A stretch of DNA of 64,000 nucleotides from NCBI GenBank assembly GCA_002118135.1, contig BDIU01000078.1:43433-107432 (forward strand), in the 5' to 3' direction. The stretch comes from Trebouxia sp. TZW2008. Its lineage: Eukaryota > Chlorophyta > Trebouxiophyceae > Trebouxiales > Trebouxiaceae. The position numbers were made by a program, and so were the translations under genes. The notes under the pieces were generated by a model. The model had not been told where the DNA came from and ran no database searches. It was given only the letters and a program-made list of their open reading frames with translations. This document shows, in pieces, positions 30,269-41,800 of this stretch. The number at the start of each line of letters is the position of its first letter. The stretch's first letter is position 1.

Positions 30269-33200
30269 CTACTTGGCTACTACGGTCTGGCGAGGATGTG
30301 TTGTGTCCACTCCCTTGAAGCCTGACACCTGATTGATTTGATTGATATAATCCTGCAGTTGGCGCTCTACAGAATGGTGGGCAAGCTTGACCTTGAATAT
30401 ACATTGTTTCTGCTTGCTACCAAATTTGATGCTGTCCTCTGGATGCAGCTTCATTTCCTCATGAGGCTTGAGGTGTTTGTCACCGACCCAGGTGCCCCTC
30501 TCAGAGCCCAGATCTGTGATGAAGTACTCTCCATTTTCCACTCGTGTAATGTGTGCATGGTGGAAAGAGATCTGCACAACCAGAATGTTTTGACTCAGCC
30601 AGCATAGGCACCATAGCAGAGCAATTGTGCGTCTACACGCAGCGCAAGCGTTGGCACAATGGATTTGACGCAGAGCCTGCTTGCGCATGAAAGCAGGTGT
30701 TTGTTGGTCCCAAACTATCTAGAGGGAGATATGAGATAGTGTGAGTTACGAAATCCGCACTTCAAGCCTCACAGTGTAATCAGCACATGGGCACAGCAGG
30801 GAAGTGCAAGGGGACCATGCAGCCCAGTTGTCACTTGGGCACAGAGGTCCGCAGTGGCGCAAATACTGCAGTGACACTGCCAACGTGTCAATGACAAGCA
30901 GTAAAGGACGGACTCAACAAAGAACAGCGTGTGTATCAGGTAAATGTTGTAGAGTGAGCTTACGCATGGCTCATCAATGACGACATCACTGGACTTGTCT
31001 GATCCAATGGTCATGCCTTGTCCCATCTTGAGAGCTTCCAATGGGTGTGCTACTCTGAGGCCGTGGAATCTGTCTGCTGCTGTCACATCACAGTCTGGCT
31101 CGTCAATGTCACAGGACATGAGTGCCTCCATGAACTCATCCTCTTCGTCTGCAAAAATGATCATTATGTTACCAGCCAGTGTGTTACTGATAAGACTTTT
31201 GCCATGCTTAGCAACGCATGTCGTCCACAATGATGCCTTGAAATGCATTGTGCTACAGCACACCTGTGGCGAGTGCATACATACATTGCAGCGAGCTTGC
31301 TGCAGCTGGGTGCGCAAATGTGAGCCAGCATGAATACATTGTATGATACACAAGAAGAGAGCATAGCATGCTGATGACAAAGGAATGACCTTGCAACAGT
31401 TATAGGAATAGCAGCATGTGGCTGTTTACGCTCAAAGACCAGCAATTGTGACTGTACACGACTGGCAGGCGAAATCTGTCTGTATGGTAAGATGATGGAG
31501 AAAGCACACCAACCTGCATTGACGTGGTATGTGGCAGTAGCAGGCAGTAGCAGCCAGGTGGCCTTGGACGCTCTGATCAGGGCATCATCATCCTTCAAGA
31601 ACGTCCTGAAGTCCTTCTCATTGAAACCCTTGGGCTGATCCGCCATACGGCAGAAGCTCTGCCTTGCACCCTCAAGATTGCTCACGTTGCCTCCCAGCAC
31701 CCAGGCCAGCACTGAGGGCATGGTCAAATTCATGGCCAAATAGCCGCCAACCCTACCGGGGTGAGGGATCTTGAGCTTGGTGAGGTGGGGCTTGAGGGGT
31801 CCCAGGCCCTCCCCAAGGTATGCCTTGTAGGTGGAAGCCATGATGGCGGCTGATCCTGCCAGGCCGTGAATGACACTTGCACGGATCAGGCGCTTCCGCT
31901 GGAAAGACTGCAGGCCACAAGCAACGACATCGGCAGCAAAAATTGAACAACAGCATGCAGCAAATGTACAAAAGAAGCAATGCTGCACTGCCAGCCATGC
32001 CACACAAGTATCTGCCTGCTGCGAAGCCAATGCAACAACTGACAAGCATGTTACAGACATCATCAGTGCTTGCTGTGAGCAACATCACATGCTGGCATAA
32101 GCTACTGCATCATCCAAAACAGCAGCAGCGCAGTGAATGCTGGCGCAAGTGGAAGCAGAACCCACCACAAGAGTCTCCTCCAGCTTGTAGTATGGCTGCC
32201 TGAAGGCCTGTGTGGCCTTTGTGAGGTCCTTAGCCAGCTGGTAGGCATCTTCAATAGCCATGCAGCCACCCTGCCCAAGGTTGGGCTGCATTGCATGGGC
32301 GCTGTCACCAAGCAGAATGACATTTTGCTTGGTCCACTTGAACACCGGCGGGCGGTCAAAGATGTCACGCCTTAGCACATCCTTCTCTGGAGTTGCCCTG
32401 CACAACACAGAGGTCTGCTTTGTCAAATGACTTCTGCATGGTTTGGACAGGTAGTGCAGAAGCTGTTGCAAGCTACAGGAAGAAAGGACGTTCTGCATCA
32501 TGCTGAGTCAATCCTGACATGTAAAGAGTCTGGCAACAGAGCAGGAACTGATGGCTGACACAGACCATGCCTGTGGCACCTACTGCAAATTAGCTGGCTG
32601 ACTGCTCATCAAATTGTTTCAAAGTCAGATGCAGCAGGTCACCGCATCATGGTGGCGTGCCATTTCAGTGCTGAAATGAGATGTATATGACCCGCAAGAA
32701 GGAAGTAGAGCAGCTCAGGCCCACCTGATAAGATCTGTGACCATGTCAGTCCAGTCGCCAAAGATGTCCAGCAGCCTAGCCTTGCACTGTCCATCCTTGT
32801 CCTTGCCACCTGCAGCAAATCAATGACCAAAGCTGAACGTGGTATGCAATGTGCAAGGGGCATTCACCATGGTCGCAAATAGGCTGCATGAAGGCTGAAA
32901 GCTTGGCCATTGACTGAGACATGTCATTATCAAGCCAGCCTGTTTTGAAAGACATTGTGCAGGCTGTCTGCATCTACACAATGCCCTAGTCTAGGCCACT
33001 GAGCTGATCTGAATGCAGCTATCTGTGCATATGCAAAGGGATTGCAATGTATGTGCCTGCTTTCCTGAGATTCTTAGTGGATTCCGTCAGCAGCGCTCTT
33101 GAGAGTCATCAGCTCTGCTTACCTTCAGGCTCCTTGTGAAAGCCATACCACTGCATCTTGCCGCCACCGACGTCACTGCTAACAAAGTATCTGCCGTTGC

Positions 33201-34993
33201 CCAGGAACACTCTGTAGCCTACTGTGTCAATGTCAGGTGGCGTGAAGTCCGCAATTCCAGTGTAGCAGGTGTATTTGCTGTATGTGGGAGGACGTGGGCC
33301 CACCAGCTTTTTCCTGACCTGCAGTGACAGAGGCACAATCTTCACACGAGGCAGAGACTTGAATGTGATTGTTGCTGTGCATGGCAATATGTTCATGTGC
33401 AGACACCATCAACCTGCAAATGGCTGTGAAGAACCAAAGCTTCAGCAAGCATGGACTTCGCAACAGCAGGGCGAACGATTCCAAATCCAAATAGTCTCTG
33501 GGATTTGGCTGCTGATGCTTAGAGCACATACAGAACCTGACACACCAAAGGCTGCTGTTTGACACACAAGAGAATGTGGAGGCAGCACACGATAACACAT
33601 TGTTGCAGCAAGCAATGCATTGCACTGCATTGTACCTTAGAGTGAATGCCATCTGCTCCCACCAAAATGTCGCCCTCCCAGCGGTCTCCAGACTTCATGA
33701 TTGCCCACACTCTCCTTCTACCCATCTCGTCTATCTGCAATGTGACAAGTGCAGTCAGGTTGCAGCTGCTGCTATGAGACAAGAAAGCTCTGCTGTCGTC
33801 TGCATGCACACATGCATGCATACTAAGAGCAACAAGCAATTTTGCTCTTGTTGTTTTGTTTCAAAAACTTGCTGATCATACTGCATGCAGTTCTAAAACA
33901 AGATAACCGGGCTTGATCAGCATGCACACCCGTTTATGCAGACCCTTCAGCAGTGTGAGGTGAAGGACCATGTGATGGGAAAGCTATTGAATGACGTACC
34001 ACATGCTCGTAGTCCACTACATTCTGGTCATTCAGGATGATGTCATCCCCAGCCATTTTCTGTGCAGTCTCAGCCAGCAGTTGCTGAAGGACTACACGGC
34101 TGATGACACGTGTCACAGGCAAACCTCTGTCAACTGCTGGGTGGAAGGTATCAAACTTGACGTACCTGCAGTCAGATGTCAGACAAAATATGAGCTGGAC
34201 TGGGGTTGATATGACATGTCAACAACGCAAGCAGCTGCTGTGGAAACTGATGGGATATGAGTGATGCAAGTGGCACATAAGGACAACAGCATGGTGCAAA
34301 GTGTGGAACAGGATGTTGCTGCTCACCATTTGCCACTTTCACCATCTACTAGACCATTGATACGATCTCCAGTAATGCAACCCTGTGCCAAAATCTTGTC
34401 TGCCATATCTTTGTCAATAGCCTCAAGTGCTGCAAGTGCGTTACTTTGAACCTGCAGATACAGTGCTTGCTTGTCAGGTCTGGAAGAGCCAGAACGGTCT
34501 CATCGCGGAGTGTTCTGATGTTGCAGCACTTGCTTACTTGAATCGGGCCTCTGTACTTGCCCTCTCCTCTGATAGCAGTGATGTTCTTCTCAAAAACTTT
34601 GACATCAAAACCTCTCTTCAACAGACCAACTGCCAACACTAGACCGCCGATGCCGGCTCCGGCAATCAGAATTTTAGGACCTTTCTGCTCATGCTTGTTC
34701 TCGATGGGATGATCAGTGAGCGTTGCTGCCTGGCCGCCTGGACCAGTTTGTGGCTGACTAGCTGGTCGTGGTGGAGCGGCTACGGCCTGGCAAGTTGTCA
34801 CTGCGGGCTTGCGTCCGCTGCGATGTATCGACTGTGAGACAAGCAACTGCTTGGGCGTCTGAAATGGCTTGAAAAGCAGGTCTGAACCTGAGCCAGCCCG
34901 GTGCTGGAAACACCTTTGTGTACAGCAAGGCCGGGCAGCTATCGGGCGCACAGACGATGCATTGGCCGACGGAAGCTGCGTGAATGCCGACAT
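30269..34993 (-). CDS. ZEP: zeaxanthin epoxidase
   Basis: Plastid FAD mono-oxygenase converting zeaxanthin to antheraxanthin and violaxanthin, opposing de-epoxidation in the xanthophyll cycle. Ten exons in one frame, 746 residues: 34993-34538, 34451-34327, 34165-34000, 33734-33636, 33318-33123, 32809-32725, 32397-32166, 31907-31514, 31148-30964, 30571-30269. A Ser/Arg/Pro-rich transit peptide of about 100 residues precedes the Rossmann motif ILIAGAGIGGLVLA. Further family signatures are GDILVGADGIHSK, YTCYTGIADF, GKMQWYGFH and the second FAD motif GDSAHAMQPNLGQGG. The C-terminal FHA domain (TIGSDKSSDVVID.., HHAHITR, LGSERGTWV) is intact. The protein is full-length, with no exon duplication. 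Confidence 0.96.
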
Positions 34994-36121
34994 CTCCGAT
35001 CAGTCGTACTCGACCGGGTGAAAGCAATGTTCAGCGCAACAAGTGCGCCCGACTACGATCTAGGCACGTTCCCGCTGTGTCAACCTTAAACTGTCTCAAG
35101 CTGGCAGTGGTGTAGTACTTTACGCTGTGTATTCAGCTATCTAAGTTGAGATTCTTACCTTACGCTGCTCGTGCCTGGGCAACGGAATCTACGGAGGCTG
35201 ACCGTGCAAATTTCTGCTTACCCCTACAACAGTTCTGCTGTCCCTCCTGTCTGGCAGGCCTGCAAAGCTCATACAGGTCAGGCTCCTCATAGATGGCTTA
35301 GAGAGGCATATGCATGCACGGAATGGCTCAGAAATTTGGAGAAAAAATCTAAGCTTAAACTGCTTACAGCCGGAAAGCTGAGAATGGTTCTGCTGATGGT
35401 GCACACTCTCAGTGCATGCACCATGATCTTCAGAATGAATGCATGCATCGTACAAATCACAGGATGATGATGGCATCAAGTCTACCACTTCTTGTGATGG
35501 CATGTGAGAGGCTGAAGACCCGTTTCGGCAATTGCCCAGGATATGCATATCGGCACCGACTGACCAATGCAGTAGCGTCTTTTTTGGCTCAATCCGTTGC
35601 GCACAATTCAAGGCGGGATTTCTGTCGTCATCTGTTGCGTGATCTCCCGTCGATGCGACAGGTTGCATGCGTAAGCAGCAGACTGTTTGCCACAACCTGA
35701 GGCCGCTGACCGCATTTGGAAAACCAGAGACGCCACAATTTGCATAGAGACGTCTCGCGCCCAAACGCACAACATTGAGTACATGCTGCAAGTCGGCACG
35801 AAGTCCACTGCGTGTCAAGGTGATCACAGCTATCTGCGCGAGCAGAGCATGCCTGCGGTGACTTGGCCACGAGATCAAGCACTTCATGTGTGTCTATCTG
35901 ATTAATATACAACGTGCCTGTGCAGCGGGGTGTAGTGTTTCGAAGCCGGGAAACAGCCGACCCAGCCCTGCTTGCTTTGCGACCTCACCCGGAACTCGTC
36001 ATCAAAGGTAAGACGGTTGCGCTGCAGGGACTGCGTCATCATCAAGCACATCTTTGCGGGCACATTTGCACATCCTGTTCCACATACTGCCTGGCTAGCA
36101 TTTGCTTGAGCTCAGACTGCA
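34994..36121. other. divergent intergenic region; unsupported open frame inside
   Basis: Region between the ZEP start (-) and the beta-lactamase-like gene (+); ZEP promoter sequences are expected at its left. A 232-codon open frame lies on the minus strand at 35189-35887, but it resembles no family and has no matching splice partners, so I do not call it a gene. A consensus-like donor AAAG/GTAAGA at about 36007 (+) may mark a non-coding or N-terminal first exon of the downstream gene. Confidence 0.4.
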
Positions 36122-36196
36122 GTGAGTTTCCTGTTGAACTGTAGGCATTTGCAACACACCAGCACAGCCAAACAATTCAGAAAGGCTCAGGTCAGA

Positions 36197-37780
36197 ATGG
36201 CATGGGCAGGAGGCAGCACTGCTGCAACCCAAGCTAGACCACCCTTGACCCCTGATCACTTTGTACCTGCTGAACATCAGTCCAAAACCTCAATCCAGCA
36301 TGTTCACAAGGCTGCAACTGCCAGTCCACTGCCACAGCGGCTCAGAAATCTGCTAGACATCACGTTCGAAGCAGCACCTGGCCAGTCTACCAATCTTGCA
36401 GACTTCCTGCAAGCAACAGACACAGACGGGTTCCTTGTCATGCACCAAGGGCAGATCATCACAGAGGAGTACCCTAGAGGCATGGACCCCAAAAGCATTC
36501 ACGTCATTGCCTCCATCACCAGAAACGTTGTCGCCAGCGTGACAGCAATCCTGCTTGAGCGCAAGCAGCTAGACAAAACCACACCAGTGGAGCAGTATCT
36601 GCCAGAAATGGCTGACACTGGCTTTGCTGGGGCGAACATTCAGCAGTTGCTTGACATGCGCTCTGGTGTGACATCCAGCATGTTCAGCACAAGCAAAGCC
36701 ATGCGCTTTGTGGACCTTGACCCCTCAGACAACACACCTGAAGGCCTCTATTCTCTTCTGCTGACGCTGCCAAAGGAGGCTGAGCATGGTGGGAAGTTCA
36801 GGTACCGTAACTTCTCTTTGTGATGGGTGCTGTGGTTCCCAAGTTAATTGTCCATATATCAAATTGTCCATACTCACAGGTGCCCCTGCAGTCAGAATGC
36901 AGTGATCAGTTCAAACCTTCTTTGTTGTTACATCGAGAATGTCACTATATCAAGCGTCACAACTACAAGAGAACACTGTACACTAGTGAATGCAGTCAGA
37001 GCACTGTTCCTTTGATGGTTGTGTTGAGATAACACAGTCAGTTGGTCGACACAATTTGCTAGCCTATAATCAGCCCCCAGGTAAGCATCAGTCATGAATG
37101 ATAGTGCATGTGTCATCATTACAAAAGATGCAGTAGTGATGACAAGTAAGTGAAGTCATTAGTGAGGTCAATTTTGAATGAAGCAGTCTTGATGATGAGT
37201 AAGTGTAGTCAGTAGTAAGGACTCGCGGCATTGCAGGTACAGAGCAGGCGACACGGATGTGCTTGGGCTGATTTGTGAGAGAGTGACAAAGAAGAGCTTC
37301 AGTGAGCTGATCACTGAGTTGCTTTGGCAGCCAATAGGCGCAGAGGCTGACGCAGAATTTGTCACTGATATGAAGGGCGTCCCCATGTTCAGTGGCGGCC
37401 TGTGTGCAATTGTGCATGATCTGGCTAGGTTCGGTCTCATGTGGCTTGATGAGGGGAAGATCAATGGAACGCAGGTTTTGCCTGCTGCCTTTGTGCATGA
37501 CACGCGTCACGGTGATGAGGATGCAAGGCAAGCATTCAGTGGCAACTTCTTTGGCCTGATGGACTCGCCAGGCAAGATGTACAAGAACCAGACATGGAAT
37601 CTGGATGAGAAGCGAGGCACCATACTCATGTATGGAGCAAACGGCCAGATCATCTACACTGATCCCCCAACACAGCTGCTGGTGGTTGTGGCTTCCAACT
37701 GGCCTGGACCATTTGTGCCTGAACGCGTGCAGGCTTGGCTACATGCTGTTGACAAGATCAGAGCAGTTGTCAGCACCTAA
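36197..37780 (+). CDS. serine beta-lactamase-like hydrolase (class C/NylB-related fold)
   Basis: Penicillin-binding-protein-like serine hydrolase; the substrate is unknown and eukaryotic members are usually esterase- or amidase-like. Two exons, 36197-36801 and 37237-37780, give 382 residues from the Met at 36197. An in-frame ATG at 36122 lies over a possible acceptor (CTGTAG/GC), so the start is uncertain. The active-site serine region is HVIASITRNVVAS, where the family's Ser-x-x-Lys reads Ser-Ile-Thr-Arg. The Tyr motif is YRAGDTDVLG, as in 6-aminohexanoate-dimer hydrolase relatives (YxxxNTDVLG). Other family positions are LLDMRSGV and a C-terminal GANGQIIYTDP, where the KTG-like strand is. 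The single intron is 435 bp and begins with a MITE. Confidence 0.85.
36803..36980. mobile_element. TA-flanked MITE, copy 3 (178 bp), at a splice donor
   Basis: Starts TACCGTAACTTCTCTTTGTGATGG and ends CAAGAGAACACTGTA, with imperfect inverted ends and terminal TA. Internal GTTCCCAAGTTAATTGTCC and CAGTCAGAATGCAGTGATC match the copy at 6141. Its first TA lies inside the intron donor (AG/GTACCG), so the GT of the donor is one flanking G plus the T of the element's terminal TA. Confidence 0.78.
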
Positions 37781-38886
37781 TGGCCTCTGAGCTCTTTGGT
37801 GAAATTTCATTTGAACTTCTGCACTTTCCCAGCCTCAAGAGCATCGCCTTCACAACTCACAACCAGCAGCAACTTCAGCCTAGAGATGCTGCAAAGTGTG
37901 CAGATTATGTTGTGGACCTTTTTCCATTGCATGTATAGAGAGTTGGGACTTGCCACTCACTTGATCTGAGCAGATGCAGCATTAGGTATGGTCTGTTTGA
38001 AATCTGCATGTGTTTGCATCAGCCTTTCTCTGCAGTGTTGATATGTTGGCACTAGTACTTTCTGTGTATGCCTCAACTAGACTGTCTTCAGCTTGATCAG
38101 CACTGCTGCATTTCTGAGCTGACTTTGGGTTGTGTAGCTGGCCCAACATGTATGTTAATGACTTCTGCATAAGCAATGGTATTGATGCCACAAAAACACA
38201 TCAGAGCTGGGTGATTTATTAGACCTAAACTTGGCAAATTTAGCACTGAACTTCAGCGCTAGGGCAGTAGGTGGGGCTTCACTGTCGTACAATGCCTTGT
38301 AATATGTCTTGCTGTATTTGATATGGAGTGTGCGATGCATGTAAACAGCCAATGCCACTGAGCCTCATCAAGATGACAGCATCTCATCACATGACAGCAT
38401 TTCGAAAGGTTGGTCACTCGGCCTTATGCATGGAGTAAGGTTTACATGGCCCAGATCTTGATGCTGCAGCGCAGACATAACATCACTGATAAGGCTTGTT
38501 GTATGCATAATGCACAATGACACCTGCTCTGTCAGTCAGACTGCCAGAAAGCCAAAGCTTTGTGTTTCGGAGCCACATGCCTGGCAGCATGCATGCAAGT
38601 GCACGTGCAAGCTCAGCACAGTGACTAAGGACGTGCTGCTGCGACAGGCCGGTCTGCATCAAGCGAAGAAAACAGTTTTATTGCAATGGTCTCTACAGCA
38701 ATACTGCATTGGGGCGGAACTGCATGCCACCATACTGACTGACGTCCCCGCAGAAACTTGAAAACACGCTGATGCTTGCTCTCGCGATCAGGCGCAGCAG
38801 CAGTAGCCAGCGACTCGAGCTTCTGCGTTGCTCTCTGCATCTGGCTAGTAGCATTGAATGCTCGCAGACAACGCACACAGACCGCG
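37781..38886. other. intergenic region, no gene seen
   Basis: Holds the 3' UTR of the beta-lactamase-like gene (a TGTAA word occurs at about 38298) and the promoter of the ABC transporter gene. Reading frames here are short and unrecognisable on both strands. Confidence 0.5.
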
Positions 38887-41800
38887 ATGTTCGTCCCGCC
38901 TGCACTGCTGCAGCATGCTCTTCAGCATGGACCGTGCCGACCAGGCTATATGGCGTGGCTTCTCAGCATCAGGTCTGTTTCAGAGCTGTGCTGCTGTGCA
39001 TTTGTTACCTGGGATGCCGATCTTGTTTCTGCAGCATCTGTGATATTGTGACTTCTGATGCTGGGCAATGCAGCTTGTGAGCTGGCATGGGTTCAGCTCA
39101 GACAGCACAACAGCTGGCAAATCAAGCAAACTCAATCAGGTGGACTCTGTTGAAGATGCAAGCATTGTACAAGAGGCTACTGTGGACAGCCATTATGCAT
39201 GTCAGGATGCAGCGAATTGTGTCATGCATGCATGTGCCTACTTCTGCTTCCACTGAAACCTCTGTCTTGATTGCCACATCTTCATCGCCATCAGCCTGTT
39301 TCAGGAGGAAAAGCGGCAAGACAAGCTTGAGAACCTCAAAGAGCCACCTGATGAGGGTCATCACGAAGCGCATGAGGCCCATCCCTCTCACCCCCCTCAG
39401 AACCCCACCCCAGACCCCCCAAACCCATCATCAGCAGCCCAAGGGGAGGGGATTGCAGCTGAAAAAGGGCAGCAAGGGATGACAGACTGGGAAATCATCA
39501 AACAGTTGGGTGGCTATGTATGGCCAAAGGACAACCCAGAGTACCGAGCGCGTGTTGCTGGTGCCAGTGTTCTGCTAGTTGGTGCCAAGGCTCTCAATGT
39601 CACAGTAAGTAAATTGTGCAAGTTGCCTTCTCATTTGCAGCTTCTTGCTACCGTGCTCTTGTAAGGTGAATGCTGCTGGCAGTGACTGAGGACACATTCA
39701 ATTCTCATCAATCTGGTGCTCCGATACTTTGCCACAATTGACAAACACATGTCAAGGCATCACAGAGTTCTTTGTAGAAGCATTTACAGATGTGTTTGAG
39801 ATCACCTGATGTCTCCTTTGAGCATTCCCATGAATGAATCCTGCGCTACATGCTCATGCAGGCCAAAGTACTGTTCACATCATCTCAAGACTTCTACTCA
39901 GTGTTTCGCAGCATGTGGCATCTCATCATACTGAGCATGCATGATGCGGCCTGCATAGCATTTGCTCTGCACTGTGGCTAATGTTTTGGTACAGTACAGG
40001 TGCCCTTTCTGTTCAAGTACGCTGTGGATGCATTGACAGCTGACCCAATTGGCGCCACAGCTGCCACCACTTCCCTGTTGGCACTCATGCCTGCCACCTG
40101 TATGTGGCAATTTGGCCTCTTCAGGCGCGCTTGTTATCTCAACTATGCCGTTGTCATTTTGCCTGGACAGGCGCAACTCATGTTCAAGCGTATGTCATAT
40201 GTATGCTGTAAGAAGTCGGCCTGTGCAGGTGCCCTTCATGTTCAAGTATGCTGTGGATGCATTGACTGCTGACCCAAGCGGCGCCACAGCTGCCACCACT
40301 CCTATGCTGGCCCTCATGCCTGCCACCCTGCTGCTGGGCTACGGAGCAGCGAGGGCAGGCAGTGCCCTATTCAATGAGCTCAGAAACGCAGTCTTTGCCA
40401 AGGTAGGAGTCTGCAACATCACAGTCAGCATAAACTTTTTGCAAGCCTGTCAAATGTCACATGTTAGTATTGTGCTCCTGAAGGCTGCCAGTCTACTGTT
40501 GGGCTACGGGGTAGCCAGAGCTGACAGTGCCCTATTCAACGAGCTCAGCAATGCAGTCTTTGTCAAGGTAGGAGTCTCAAAAGTGTCACAGTCAGTATGA
40601 GATTCCTGCAAGTGAGTCATGAGCAGTCACTGTGCAATCGTTGACTGACACATGCGGCGCCGCTCATCTGCTGACCCTCATGCCTGCCAGCGTGCTGCTG
40701 GGGTATCGGGCAGCTAGGGCCGGCCGTGCCCTCTTTAATGAGCTCCAAATTGCAGTCTTTGCCAAGGTAGGAGATCCCAACATCACAGTCAGCATGACAT
40801 TCCTCAAAGTGACCTGTAGGCAGTCACTGTGCAATTAGATTAATTGACCCTGCTGGCTCTTATGCCTGCCACCCTGCTGCTGGGCTGTCGGGCAGCTAGG
40901 GCTGGCAGTGCCCTCTACAATGAGCTCAGAAACGCAGTCTTTGCCAAGGTACGACTCTCACAGTCAGCCTGCCATTCTGTTGCTGGGTGGTGAGGTTGCC
41001 AGTGCTTTCCAACATGAGCTCAGAATGCAGTCTTTGCCAAGGTAAAAGTCTGTACTGTGACGTGTTCACATCATAAATTTGAGGCCTGCCACCCTGCTGC
41101 TACGGCTAGGGGGCAGCTAGGGCTGGCAGTGCCCTCTTAAATGAGAAATGCAGTCTTTGCCAAGATCAGACTCGTGTCTCTTGTAGTCAGACCCTGATTG
41201 CTTCCTGGACAATCTGTTCTGTTTCCGTGCTGTTTGTCTCATATGATGTTTGACGCTCTCTTCTGCTTGGTACAGGTGGTGCAGGGGACGATCCGGGATC
41301 TGGCCAACCAGGTGTTTAATCACTTGCACAACTTGGACTTGCGGTTTCACCTCTCCCGCCAAACAGGGGCCATCAATCGCATCACAGACCGCGGCACTCG
41401 TGGCATCAACTTCATCCTCTCCAGCATGGTCAGCTCAAAGCCCCCCCTCCCTCCTCCCTCCCACTCAAGCCTCCTTCTCAGCTGCTGCGAGTTGGCACGC
41501 AATGTGGACAGTCGTCGTGCGTGCATGCGCTATGACCAGCCAGCATGCGTGCATACAATACATACAGTCATCATGTATTCTCTGTTCAGCTGTTATGCAG
41601 GTGTGTGCATGATTGCATGCAATGTACATGCAGTCACTGTGCAACCCATCGCAATATCAGCATACTTCACTCCATTACAGATAATTTGGAAGTCTGTATA
41701 GCTGAATTGCTGTAAACGTTCCTGCTGTAGCCACCGCCTGCCTTACTTGTGCATGAGTTTGAGTGAGAAATGCAGGTGTTCATCGTGTTGCCCACCTTAT

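Noticed and set aside
35189..35887. 232-codon open frame on the minus strand
   Set aside because: No recognisable domain, atypical composition (Cys/His/Ser/Arg-rich), and it lies in a divergent promoter region. Such long chance frames are expected here.
40000..40092. First copy of the Atm1 exon as the coding exon
   Set aside because: It keeps acceptor and frame but has no GT donor at the divergence point, whereas 40229-40402 has both sites and the full family sequence.
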